Below, in pieces: positions 46,231-56,020 of a stretch of DNA of 64,000 bases (the stretch's first letter is position 1; the number at the start of each line of letters is the position of its first letter). The notes under the pieces were generated by a model. That model worked only from the letters and a program-made list of their open reading frames with translations. It did not search any database and was not told the DNA's origin. The stretch is from positions 120,297,792-120,361,791 of the forward strand of contig NC_072892.1 in NCBI RefSeq assembly GCF_027943255.1, in the 5' to 3' direction. The stretch is from Anastrepha obliqua. Its lineage: Eukaryota; Arthropoda; Insecta; Diptera; Tephritidae. A program made the translations under genes and the position numbers.

Positions 46231-46890
46231 TGTATATCATGTAAAACGTTTGATCTGAACTTGCTTGTGATAAATGGACGTATTTTGTTGGTGGACGAAT
46301 CGCAGTATACTTTCCGCAAACTAGAAGGGACAGCAAATTCCGTTAGTTTAAGAGAATGAGTCTTATTACCTGACAGCAGGGACAGAAGCTCATGGTCCGT
46401 AATCTGGTCTTCAGCTAGACGGTTATAGTCAATTGGTGAGTAGTCGATCGAATTAATTCGCGACATCAAATCAGCGGCGGCGTTATTTTCACCCTCAACG
46501 TGACGAATATCTGTCGTTATTTGTGAAATGAAGTCGAGCTGTCTTACTTGCCGGTCCGATGCCTTATCCAGACGCTGATGAAATGCGTACACCAACGGCT
46601 TGTGGTCGGTGTAGATGTGGCACATTCTGCCTTCTACCATGTAGCGAAAATGACGTAGTGACATGTACAAAGCTGTCAGCTCACGGTCGTATGTGCTGTA
46701 TCGCGTCTCCGCCCTCGTGAATCTCCTCGAGAAAAAACCCAGCGGCTGAATATTACCATCCACCACCAGATTCAGCACGGCACCCGCGGCGAAATTTGAG
46801 GCGTCGACCCATAATGATAATTCCGCATTGGATACGGGGTGTGCCAGCATTGCACACTTCGCCAGTTGTTCCTTGCAGGCTTCATCGGAC
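46216..46890 (-). pseudogene. RNase H domain of gypsy-like pol
   Basis: The minus-strand frame has SLWVDASNFAAGAVL (first D), YSTYDRELTALYMSL (E), CHIYTDHKPLVYAF (D) and NNAAADLMSRI (D), the full set of RNase H acidic residues. It is followed by the linker LAHPGIR leading to integrase. It is separated from RT by a one-base frameshift near 46890 (EAS/SPMKPA versus EACKEQLAKCAMLAHP). Confidence 0.9.
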
Positions 46891-47580
46891 TTGAAGCTTC
46901 GTCGGACCAGGATAGAGGAGTAGAATCGTTGCGCTTGTTTGCGCCTATCATGTCGAAGAGAAACCTTTGAGTTTCCATTGCATGCGGCAGGAACCTTCGA
47001 TAGAAGTTTAGCATTGCTAGAAACCGCTTCAACTCTTTTGCGACGGTGGGTCGTTTAAAGTTACGAAGGGCTTCTACGCGACTTTCTAGGGGTCGAATGC
47101 CATCCTTGGTAATGGAGTGTCCCAAAAACTCAAGTTTCTTAACCCCAAGCTCGGATTTCGCTGCGTTGATAGTCAAATTATGATCTCGCAATCGTTTAAA
47201 TACCTGCTGAAGATGTTTTCGATGTTCTTCGAATGATTTCGATGCAACACATACGTCGTCGAGGTACGTAAAAACAAAATCAAGACCACGAAAAACTTCG
47301 TTTATTATGCGTTGAAACGTCTGGGCTGCATTTCGTAGACCGAAAGTCATTTTTGTGAATTCGTATAGCCCGAAGGGCGTTTTACAGACGTCGTCGGGAT
47401 GTACAGGGACTTGATGGAACGCCTTCTGCAAATCAATTTTCGAAAAAATTGTGTTGCCTGCCAAGACATCTGCGAAATCCTGCAGAAACGGGAGTGGGTA
47501 ACGATCCGGCACGGTTTGCGCATTGAGCGATCGATAATCCCCGCAGGGTCTCCACGCAATTTTAGCTTTTTCGTCGAGAG
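46890..47580 (-). pseudogene. Reverse transcriptase domain of gypsy-like pol
   Basis: The minus-strand frame reads WRPCGDYRSLNAQTVPDRYP, FSKIDLQKAFHQVPVHPDD, TPFGLYEFTKMTFGLRNAAQ, FTYLDDVCVAS (catalytic YLDD), LGHSITKDGIRP and FLAMLNFYRRFLPHA. The N-terminal part of RT (before WRPCGDYR) is missing, because the deletion joins gag directly to this point. The frame is open from the gag portion through about 46890. Size and motif order are otherwise normal for Ty3/gypsy RT. Confidence 0.92.
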
Positions 47581-48142
47581 GCACTTTTGCTACTATTACA
47601 GCTGCTTGTACATACGGTGGAAGACGCGTTACCCACAAGTCGTGCAATAGGCTGTCGTTTAGCGTGGTGCCAGCAACGCGCTTCATCTCACTGAAAAGTT
47701 CGCTTGGTTTACGGTCGCCAAGCGGCATGTCTTTGAGCACCTTCTGCAGGCGCCGTTGCTGGCTATCAGTGAAATGATCAGTTACCTTCTGCTTAATGTA
47801 CCGATATTTTCCGGTTGCCGGCGCTGTCTCGATGATCGACCTAAGCTTAAGTAGTTTAGGCGGCGAAAGGTTTGCTAAAACGATATGGAATTTTCTGGAG
47901 TCCGAATATATGAGCGAAGCTTGAAACCAGAATTATAAGGCGTAAAAGTAGGCCTCAATGTTCTCTTCACTCATTTGCGGCAGTGGAATTCGTGGTACTG
48001 TGCTGTAATTCTCGGTAAGCACAGCATCCGGACCGCTATTACCATGAGGGTTTCTTGGTGCTGTGGTATAATTTTCGTTGTGCGCAGCATCCGCGCCGCT
48101 ATTGCTAATTGCCATGCTGTCGTTCAGAGACATGGTGTGCAA
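47580..48142 (-). pseudogene. gag remnant fused in frame to RT
   Basis: The minus-strand frame starts near MSLNDSMAISNSG (48142 or 48130) and runs to AYFYAL with a single stop at about 47933. It then continues in the same frame (VLANLSPPKLLKLRSIIETA, KYRYIKQKVTDHFTDSQQRR, DRKPSELFSEMKRVAG, LWVTRLPPYVQAAVIVA), typical of CsRn1-like gag. Near 47580 it passes from LDEKAKIA straight into RT WRPCGDYR without a shift. Nucleocapsid Cys knuckle and protease are therefore absent. Confidence 0.85.
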
Positions 48143-48281
48143 AATTTTCCACGAAGTGCCACGAAAAGTGTGGTTATGTGGATTTTCGATGTGCGGACTT
48201 GCAAACGAGCGGCAGCAATTCCAAGTAAACGGCGAAAATTCAATATAATGTAGAAAAATTTGTACGATAGCTTTTTTAAAA

Positions 48282-48296
48282 CGTTCGGGGTCACCA
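48282..48296 (-). promoter_or_regulatory. Primer binding site, tRNA-Trp type
   Basis: The minus strand TGGTGACCCCGAACG lies 3 bp after the 5' LTR. Its first 11 bases are complementary to the 3' end (with CCA) of eukaryotic tRNA-Trp. Such priming is characteristic of CsRn1-group elements. It sits in the right place between LTR and gag. Confidence 0.82.
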
Positions 48297-48299
48297 ATT

Positions 48300-48466
48300 T
48301 GGATTTAATAGTGTTTTATTGACAAGAATATCAAATTTACGCTTTATTAACATGCGCTCGATCCAATAAGAAAAAGTACATTGAAAAAGAAGTAAGTCAA
48401 AATGGCGGTTCCAGCCAGTAGCACGGCGTTGCCATAACAAAATTAATAATTTCTGGGTACGCCACA
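48300..48466 (-). repeat. 5' LTR of the gypsy-like element
   Basis: 167 bp with TG...CA ends, one substitution from the 3' LTR. The transcription start and polyadenylation signals would lie here. Its outer edge touches the truncated 3' end of the mariner copy C2 at 48467. Confidence 0.92.
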
Positions 48467-49737
48467 TATATATTTTTTGGGGAAATTATTGTCATTTCTC
48501 TTTATTATGATAATATTGGTATGGCTCACTTACGTACCTGTATGGAACAAAATATAAGCCAAATGGCCACCGCGGCCTCGGCGCCATACCTCCATCCGAT
48601 GGTCCAAATTTTCGATGAAGCTGAGGCATAATTGAGGTTCTACGCCGTTAATGTGCCGAATTATCTCATCCTTTACCTCTTGAAACGTTGCTGGCTTATC
48701 GGCGTGCACCTTTTCTTTCAAATAACCCCAAAGAAAGAAGTCCAACGGTGTCAAATCACATGATCTTGGCGGCCAATCGACATCGCCTCGACGTGAGATT
48801 ATTTGGCCATCAAATTGTTCGCGCAAAATAGCCATTGTTTCGTTAGTTGTGTGACAGGACGGTGCCACTTGTCCTGTTGAAACCACATATCGTCCACATC
48901 CATATCTTCCAATTCGGACCATACAAAGTTCGTTATCATCTGACGATAGCGGACATTATTCACAGTAACTGCCTGACCGGCCTCATTTTGGAAAAAATAC
49001 GGCCCAATGATGCCGCCGGCCCATAAACCGCACCAAACAGTCACTCTTTGTAGGTGCATTGGTTTCTCGGCAATCACGCTTGGATTATCATTTGCCCAAA
49101 TGCGGCAAGTCTGCTTATTGACGAATCCACTGAGATGAAAATGTGCCTCATCACTGAATATGATTTTCTTCGAAAATTGGTCATTCAGTCTTGTCATTTC
49201 CTGCCACCATTCTGCCCATTGACGACGCTTGAAATGGTCAAGAGGCTTTAGTTCTTGAGTCAAGTGCACCTTATAAGCGTGTAAATGGAAGTCTTTATGC
49301 ATAATGCTCATCAACGATGAGCGTAAGAGGTGCAATTGTTGGGCACGGCGACGAGTTGAGGTGGACGGCTCTTCAACCACACTATCGCGAACAGCAGCAA
49401 TATTTTCTGCAGTAGGAGCTGTACGAGCACGCACTGGTGTTTTCACATCTCCTACAGACCCGGTTTGTTCAAACTTTTGCACAATTTTCCCGATTGTATG
49501 CACATTTGGGCGATTAAATTGACCGAAAAAATCACGAAGTGCGCGACATGCATTTTGATTTGAACGCCCGTTTTCATAATAAGCCTGAATAACTTTAACG
49601 CATTGCTCGATTGTGTATCTTTCCATGGTTCAAATTCAGTTAATCTGAAATTGAAAAAGTTAAATGAAATTTAGAAAAAACTTGACGTTTAGGTGTGGTT
49701 TACATTCAATATCGGCCCTTAAAATTTAACCACCCTT
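48467..49737 (-). mobile_element. DD41D (rosa-type) mariner, copy C2, best preserved
   Basis: The right end AACCACCCTT (49737) is followed by TA. The left end is missing about 55 bp beside the LTR. Transposase starts at 49626 (MERYTIEQCVKVIQAYYENG) and is open for 275 codons: HTH region, IIFSDEAHFHLSGFVNKQTC (first D), VTVWCGLWAGGIIGPYFF, WSELEDMDVDDMWFQQD (second D). A local rearrangement at 48852-48875 shifts the frame. The remainder (SRRGDVDWPPRSCDLTPLDF, KEKVHADKPATFQEVKDEII, RGRGGHLAYILFH) is open in the next frame. Spacing between D2 and D3 is 41. Apart from this change and the lost terminus it is near intact. Confidence 0.92.
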
Positions 49738-49744
49738 TATATGA

Positions 49745-49965
49745 TGGGTTTCTATGACTGGATATGTCCCTTAGAACTAAAGTCATTAGATTCGCAGATG
49801 ATATCGCGGTGGTAATGGTAGCAAAACATATCCACGAAATTGAGAGGATCGCCTGCGAATCGGGGAGCAGGATCAAGACTTGGTCTATGAAGCTGGAGTT
49901 ATCTGAGCATAAAACCGATGTAGTCCTAATAAACAGCCGAAAGATAGTAGAAATGTTGTGACTAT
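49745..49965 (+). pseudogene. R1-like LINE reverse transcriptase fragment
   Basis: The frame reads VIRFADDIAVVMVAKHIHEI, ERIACESGSRIKTWSMKLEL and HKTDVVLINSRKIVEM, the FADD catalytic motif and following region of R1-type RT. It is an isolated 70-codon piece, probably the same type as the LINE at 39371-40269, to the right of mariner C2. Confidence 0.75.
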
Positions 49966-49969
49966 ACGC

Positions 49970-51420
49970 TTGAGGCGCTATACGCTTGAACAATTTATAC
50001 GTTTAGTACAATATATTTACCAGTCAAACTTCAGGATGTACTGCTAATATTAAAAAAAAGAAAGGCGCTTCGACAAATCCTTCAAGTGATCAGCGATCTC
50101 AATACCACGTGCTCAACAAAAGTAACGGTAAATGGTGCTGAGTAATAATCGCTAAATTTCTACGAAAATTAAGATAAATTAAGTCTTGGCTACCACAGCT
50201 TTCTGACTGTGGCTTAACAATAAATAAACAAGAAAGACGTTTGTGCACGAAATTCCTCATAAATAGCAATACAAATTCAAAACGATTCAGCAATAAAATG
50301 AAAACAAATGGCCACTTATTACGTCAGCTCAAAAGCATAGTCTGTCAAATCCACTGAAAGCAGTATAGCGATTCGTGGATGTTGCCACTTCTGTATTCTT
50401 TCCAACCCGGTCAACAACTTAATTGACTTCTAGTTGCTGGCAATCATTATTCGAAATGACCTTTATTAAAATTATAATAAAAATAATGTTGAAACATTTG
50501 TGCTGCTGTCACTCTGTTCGTTTTGTTATTGTATCACTTCATGCACTGGACACGCTCGCATCATTATTTATTTAATTACACTGGAATAAGGACGTAAGGT
50601 TACCTGCTGAGCTTGGCATTTGTGTAAATTGAAACGTGGGCGAAAGACAGCTGCGCTTGGGCGCCACACGTCGGATGGCCAGTTAGTTAATTAAAAAGTA
50701 AAAGCAAACATGAATGAAATATTTGACACTTAAAGCTGAGAGTAAAAGCTGTAAAGAATATTTAAAGCAATCCTCTGACTGCCGTTTATGAACCTATAAT
50801 AATCTTCCGATTGTGGGTGTTGGGGCACTAATGAAATATTCATGGCCAGTGGTTGTAAATATAAATTTGCAGCACGAATGAAGCGCTATTTTTGTTTTTT
50901 ACTTGTGTCACTGTTTTTGTGATTTTTATAGTCATTAACTGCTTTTTTATATGCACCATTAATCAGCAGCTCGCTCAATTGGAAAAAGTTTATTCAAGGA
51001 CTTGAGGAAAAGTTGGTTAGGCACCAATTTGTTAAATGTTACGTGTGTGCGAGTGTGTGAATGCATATTGTGTGCATGTGAATGTATTTGTTTGCATGAC
51101 GGGAACATCACTCTCACTCGGTTAGCTGTGCTTGTGTAAGAACATTTTGCAATTCCTCTTCGGGCGTGTTTCATGTCTAGACTTAATCAATATTTATGTT
51201 GACTGACCTTCATACGAATATATAAATATGTACTTATATGCATATGTTAAATATATTTGTGCATGTATATGTGAGAGATGAAAGCAGTAATTTTTAAGGC
51301 TCATACCAAATAGAATTTCTGGAAAGTTAATTCGTCCTAAACTCACTTTTTTAGCACGAAACAATTGATTTTTAATAAATATACTGATTCATACTTTTGA
51401 AACTAACTGCCTGGCTGATT
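49970..51420. other. Non-coding stretch
   Basis: No gene recognised. AT-rich with GTGTGCGAGTGTGTG-like tracts near 51043-51075. Confidence 0.5.
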
Positions 51421-51426
51421 TACCTC

Positions 51427-51720
51427 CACCGTACCCGCAAGCTTTGGTGCGTGACTAACATTCGTTACTGTTCGGGTTCAAAGCACTGGACATGAAACAG
51501 CAACTGATCGTCGGCCCCCCTTCGGCAAGCAATGGCAAACTTCCGAGTGTATTTCTGCCTTGAGAAAGCTTGTCATAAAAGATTATCCGCAGTTCGGGGT
51601 CAGCTTAAAACTGTAGGACCATTTGTGGGAAAACATCAAGAGACACATCACAAATAGGAGGATGAGCTCGGCCAAACATCCAACCAAGGGTGTAAGTGTC
51701 AATTATTATTTTCATTATTA
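51427..51720 (+). mobile_element. tRNA-derived SINE, copy 9
   Basis: A decayed head (CACCGTACCCGCAAGCTTTG, GTGCGTGACTAACATTCG), the B box changed to GGTTCAAAGCAC, then TTCGGCAAGCAATGGCAAAC, TTCTGCCTTGAGAAAGC, TTCGGGGTCAGCTTAAAACT, GATGAGCTCGGCCAAACATC and the 3' end GTGTAAGTGTCAATTATTAT. Complete but diverged. Confidence 0.8.
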
Positions 51721-51724
51721 TAAG

Positions 51725-52000
51725 AAAGGAACTGATTCTCCTAAGAAGCTTATGCAATTTTACTTTTAATGCCTCTCGCAAATTGGCAAGACTTCTTGAA
51801 TAACGCAATTTTTTTTATAAATGTAGTACACAAAGCTGTGAGAAGTAGACCAGCTATGTCGAATGATGGTGTATTAGATGAAAGATTAACTAGTTAAAAC
51901 TGAGAAAATCCATTCAAAAATGGTGAAAGTGTTGTAGAGACCTTTCGAAAATTAGCAAATACTCTTTTGGCCAGCATAATGCAACATCTTTCTACATTGT
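51725..52000. other. Short stretch without recognised gene
   Basis: Nothing recognised between the SINE and the next mariner remnant. Confidence 0.4.
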
Positions 52001-52002
52001 TT

Positions 52003-52590
52003 CGGGTGTCTTTTTTAGCTGCACGAACTATCGGTTTCGCTGACTGTAGGTTAACGGCTGAGAGTGGCAAACTGTGTTGACATTTCTGTTCAGTAAGGTT
52101 TGTCAAGTCATCGTGAATCGTTTAATGTCAGAGCAGCGCTTCCAAATTGTGGGAATCCACTTAAAAAAAACATAAATAAATAAATGTGTTTGCAACTTTT
52201 TTAGAGAGAAATATTAAAGAAAATGCCGAAATGTCGATTCATCGTCGTTCTCATCTTGTCGGCCTTTGTTCTGTGACTGCGTGGACCATTTTACGTAAGG
52301 ATCTCGGCTTACGTACCTATAAAATACAGTTTCTGCAAGAAATGAAGACAAATGACTATCGTTTGGGTCGCATTTTTGGTGATTGGGCTCATTTAGATGT
52401 TGTATTCAGTAACCAAAAATTGGACTGATCGAATGGACCATGTAGTGCGTAGCCACAGCTGATATACCTATGTATGCCGAATATCATGTTCAAAAAACAA
52501 ATGCCATAAAATTAGCTACCAGATTATAAAAAAAAAATATTTCTGTTTTTTAGTATCGTTCTAAGTTTCGAGCTTCTAAAAAACAACCGA
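52003..52590 (+). mobile_element. Mariner family D, copy D1, internally deleted
   Basis: Left end CGGGTGTCTTTTTTAGCTGC and right end GAGCTTCTAAAAAACAACCG form imperfect inverted repeats. The coding part starts MSEQRFQI-like near 52125, then a segment with VTAWTILRKDLGLRTYKIQF and LQEMKTNDYRLGRIFGDWA (52275-52390), then the C-terminal end NWTDRMDHVVR and PNIMFKKQ. The whole catalytic domain is missing. The family is shared with 59332-60598 and is similar in its tail to the DD41D group. Confidence 0.7.
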
Positions 52591-52599
52591 AAGAAACTT

Positions 52600-53020
52600 G
52601 AAGCCATATTGACCGCCGAAAAGAGTGATCATATTTATGTCTGTCGGTCGCATGAAAGCCTAGTTGCAGTGAGTGCAATATTGTAAAACTTCATCACTCT
52701 TGGTTAAAACTTTACATTCCATTAGGCTCTGTGTGTGTATTTTGACGAAATACACGAAATAAAGATAAATGATACTGCCTGAAGAGTACCCTTGTCACTT
52801 AATGGAAAGCGACTAATCAAACGACAGCGGGATTCGTATGATGGTTTTGGGTCTCAGAAATTGAGTGAATCTAGTCGAAACGCAAACAAATTTTTTGAAG
52901 CCTGTCCACTCGATTTATATAGACTGCATGATAAGGTTTCCAAATAAATGTAGCATAATCTAATTTGGACCGAACGAACGCAGAGTATACTATCTTAAGA
53001 GTATATGTGTCAGTGAAGTG
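52600..53020. other. Stretch without recognised gene
   Basis: No family recognised. The last 100 bp may be the 3' flank of the minus-strand LINE that follows. Confidence 0.4.
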
Positions 53021-54330
53021 CTATGAGTGACGTCTAACAAAAGCAAGCATAGCAAGAGAATTGGAAACGGCATAATTTAGGTGTGTGATAAAATTAAGCT
53101 TTGAATCAGAAAAAACCCCTAAATCTTTTATCATATCGGACGATGCAAGATATGTATAATTAATATGATAAGAGGTATTAAGGGGGGTTTGAAGCTTAGA
53201 AAATGTGATTTTATGACATATTTCAATATTAAGAAATAGACGATTCATAAGGCATCAGGAAAATAAATTATTCAACTCAGACTGTAGGCCGCTGAATCCC
53301 TAGAATTTCTTATTTTAGTAAATACTTTTAGATCATCAGCATAGAGAAGAAAATTGGCAAAGGAAAAACACGAACAAATATCATTAATAAACAAAACAAA
53401 TAACAAAGATCCTAAAATATTACTCTGAGGTACACCAGAGGTGGCGATGAACTGTTTCGAAGAAACTCCATCGGTAACTACAGTACTGCATCTCGTTATT
53501 AAATAGGATCGAATCCAATCAAGGAAAGTTGAATGAAACCCGAGACTTGCCAATTTAGTTACTAAAATCGTATGGGAGATTTTATCATTTAGAGGAATCC
53601 ATGACTATCGCGTCAGTTTGCAAACCATTGCTGAAACCTGCGTGGCAATTTTCAGAAAAAACGGATAAGTTAGATAACGTAGATCTTGCAACTACAAAAC
53701 CATGCTGTCTAGGACTAATTAGACGTTTAACGTTAAAATATAACTTGTCTTTGAAAACACATTCAAAAAGTTTAGATACCGCAGATAATTTGGAAATTGT
53801 CCTGTCATTTGCAATATAGCTTTTATTACCGCTTTTGAAAATTGGAGTGACTGAAGTAAGCTTTCAATCATCGATAAATATTCCTTCAGCCAACAATTTG
53901 TTAAAAGTTAGCTTAAGAGGTTACACCAAAGAGCGACAATTTTTAAACAATGGTTCAGAAAGACCATCAATATCCGAATGAGCAGAGTTTTTAATCTTTA
54001 ATAACCCATCAATGATCTGATAGAACAAGTGAACCGAAGTCAACTGAAGAAGACAAGAAATTATGGCGAATGGCTGCCAAATGTTCTTCCTGAATATCTT
54101 CATCGGACACGAATTTAGATGAAAAGAAATCCGCCAATAAATTCGGCTTTTTCTCACAAAGTCTGCTTTAAGTAAAATTACTATCTCAAATTTTTTAGAA
54201 GATTTTGTGAGCCCTTTTGAGCAGGCGCGTTTAATTATCCGAAAGCGATGATGAAGCTTTTTATTGAGTGATGATGCCTTAGGAAATGTCAAGGTTCTTT
54301 TACTCGCAAGCAGAGAAGTCATTTTGCTAA
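53021..54330 (-). pseudogene. CR1/Jockey-type LINE reverse transcriptase remnant
   Basis: On the minus strand, from 5' to 3': a pre-RT segment (LNKKLHHRFRIIKRACSKGL near 54250), the RT finger and palm in pieces (DTIVMDSSK-like frame near 53600), then LGFHSTFLDWIRSYLITRCS, TSGVPQSNILGSLLFVLFIN (motif B), FANFLLYADDLKVFTKI (catalytic YADD, 53310-53360), and LGVFSDSKLNFITHLNYAVS to AFVRRHS at 53024. Stops near 53275 and several shifts break it. The C-terminal continuation of the family is found at 43090-43405. The clade was inferred from motif style only. Confidence 0.78.
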
Positions 54331-54420
54331 AATTTGAACTGAGAATTTTGCGAATTCTTATATTATATTATATTAAGAAAATGTGTTAAATGGCGGCAAT
54401 GTGTAAATATTTTATTTGGT

Positions 54421-54627
54421 CTTGATGTTTCTCAACAGTTTTATGCCAACTCCGAAAAGTAGATGTTTAATGAGAAGCTTTTTCATGCTAGAAGAACCTT
54501 TGGAGATTTACCAGCGGCCGCTATTGGAAAAAACCATTTATATCATTTTGTATTTCATGTTCGGATATTCGAACCTACGAATTTCCGAATGGTAATCATG
54601 CCCCAACCCATTCGGCCACGGTGGTCG
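54421..54627 (-). mobile_element. tRNA-derived SINE, copy 10 (truncated)
   Basis: On the minus strand: CCACCGTGGCCGAATGGGTT (A box region), an altered B box (GGTTCGAATATCCG), GCGGCCGCTGGTAAATCTCC, AGCATGAAAAAGCTTCTC and TTCGGAGTTGGCATAAAACT. The 3' third with CGCCAATTA is missing. Confidence 0.75.
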
Positions 54628-54639
54628 ATTTAATTTAGC

Positions 54640-55140
54640 AGTTAATGGATTGTTGATTGAGAATAGGGAAATCGATTGGCATTACTCTATCAATGCTATT
54701 CATTTGATTAATCCTGCCATTCCTAGTTATACATCCTTTATCCTGTTATTTCAAATCTAACTTTCTCGATGTAAGTCATAAATTTTCGCTAACTTCCACT
54801 GAACTTTTGTATATTCAAACGAAGAATTTGCGTAACTTTCGCTACTTAGATTGTTTTTTTTTTTGTTGCTAATTGATAGCTACAAATTTAGTGATGCCTG
54901 AGCAAAAGTAAGACAACCGAGGAAGACTTAATTTTCTACGTGCTTAAATAGCTGACTTCATAGCTATCATCATCAGCTAACGCCTCGAGGTATGTGTTTT
55001 CAGTGCAGCAGACATACAAGTACATTTCCCACTACATTACCGAAAGCTTTGTTGGAGGAGTGAGTATACAGCGTTTATAGGTGGTTGGGTGCTTTTGAAT
55101 ACCACGAAACGAATCCTTAACAAATATTTCTATGTGTCTA
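54640..55140. other. Non-coding stretch downstream of the 55 kb ORF
   Basis: No second exon was recognised on the minus strand here, although the ORF at 55149-55583 would need one if it is spliced. Confidence 0.4.
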
Positions 55141-55148
55141 TGTACGTT

Positions 55149-55583
55149 TCAAAAAGGATTCAAGTTTGCTAGCTCAGTTAAGCGAGGGAGTGAGGGAATG
55201 ATTTCGCCTTGTGAAGCCGCGCCATATGGTAAGTGGCACGCGTAGCACAAAACAACAGTGATTTGCCGTTGGCAATTAGAGAGCAAATAAATGTTTACTA
55301 TTTGCTTGTAAACAGCAATAGCTGTTGTGTTTTCATAACCTTGGCGAGTAGCTGCGGTCGGTGGTGATTGTTGTTGTAAGTGTGTTTCAATGTTGCTGTG
55401 CCGACTGCTGGGTGCTACCCTACTGTTGTTAAATACTTGACAAACTATGGTAGCACCAACATTGTAATATTCGTAGCATACTTGCGGGCGTCTTGCGTGC
55501 AGCCAACTTGCAGTGTTTACTAGCGACAAGTTTGTAGCAAAAGTCACTAAGTAAAGTATCAGAAAATATTTGCACAGTTTCAT
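55149..55583 (-). CDS. Putative secreted protein or first exon of a host gene
   Basis: A 144-codon minus-strand frame. Residues 1-25 (MKLCKYFLILYLVTFATNLS, then LVNTA) form a convincing signal peptide. The following part has RPQVCYEYYNVGATIVCQVF with two Cys, and two N-glycosylation sequons (NNS, NTT). The ATG lies in a good fly context (TAAAATG). The residues after position 50 become Gln/Thr-rich and less protein-like. A possible splice donor (GTCAA/GTATTT) follows codon 49 at 55437, so the true exon may end there. A 7-codon upstream ORF (MANLLNL) precedes the start. No transposon similarity was seen. The family was not recognised, and whether the frame is transcribed is unknown. Confidence 0.45.
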   Translation of the reverse strand: MKLCKYFLILYLVTFATNLSLVNTASWLHARRPQVCYEYYNVGATIVCQVFNNSRVAPSSRHSNIETHLQQQSPPTAATRQGYENTTAIAVYKQIVNIYLLSNCQRQITVVLCYACHLPYGAASQGEIIPSLPRLTELANLNPF

Positions 55584-55589
55584 TTTACA

Positions 55590-56015
55590 AATTTAGCAAG
55601 TTCGCCATTTTAATTCACCAACATTTATTTTTTTGCGTTTGACTTTTATTTTTCTTAGTAATTCTTCCTGTTTCGCTTTGGTTTTCCTTTTCATTTAATG
55701 CAGCAACGTTTTAAGTGTTGGTTTTCCACTTTAAAGAAAACTTAGCCTGGTTTTTGGGCTTGCGTGTTGAGTCTGTGGTAAATAGAGAGCTGCAGTTTAG
55801 CACAGCTGCTATTAAATTGACCCAGTTTACGCATCAGTGCACTTTATGGAATCGTCTAAGTGTCTAAGATACCAGAACAAGCACAGTGTACACGATTTTC
55901 AATCCTATTTAAATTGGTGATAAAAGCCACTTTGTTCAATTACCAAATTTTGCTTGGGGGAATATTCTAAATTGAGAGTGTGTGAGCTGTAAATAAAGGA
56001 TGTAACAAAATAAAA
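55590..56015. other. Upstream region of the 55 kb ORF
   Basis: AT-rich; on the minus strand it would be the 5' leader and promoter of the putative exon. It contains the upstream ATG at 55607-55609 and an E-box CAGCTG at about 55805-55810. No definite TATA box or initiator was assigned. Confidence 0.35.
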
Positions 56016-56020
56016 TGGAA

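Larger units (their letters stand above)
45085..48466 (-). mobile_element. Ty3/gypsy LTR retrotransposon (CsRn1-like), internally deleted
   Basis: Two 167-bp LTRs bound a 3382-bp element read on the minus strand: 5' LTR, a primer site matching the 3' end of tRNA-Trp, shortened gag, RT, RNase H, integrase, polypurine tract, 3' LTR. tRNA-Trp priming is a known feature of the CsRn1 group of Ty3/gypsy. The pol order RT-RNase H-integrase and the sequence motifs fit Ty3/gypsy. Protease and the gag zinc finger are missing because of an internal deletion. The LTRs differ at one site, so insertion was recent. The 4-5 bp flanks (TATT and TATA) are close but not identical. No env was found. Confidence 0.9.
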
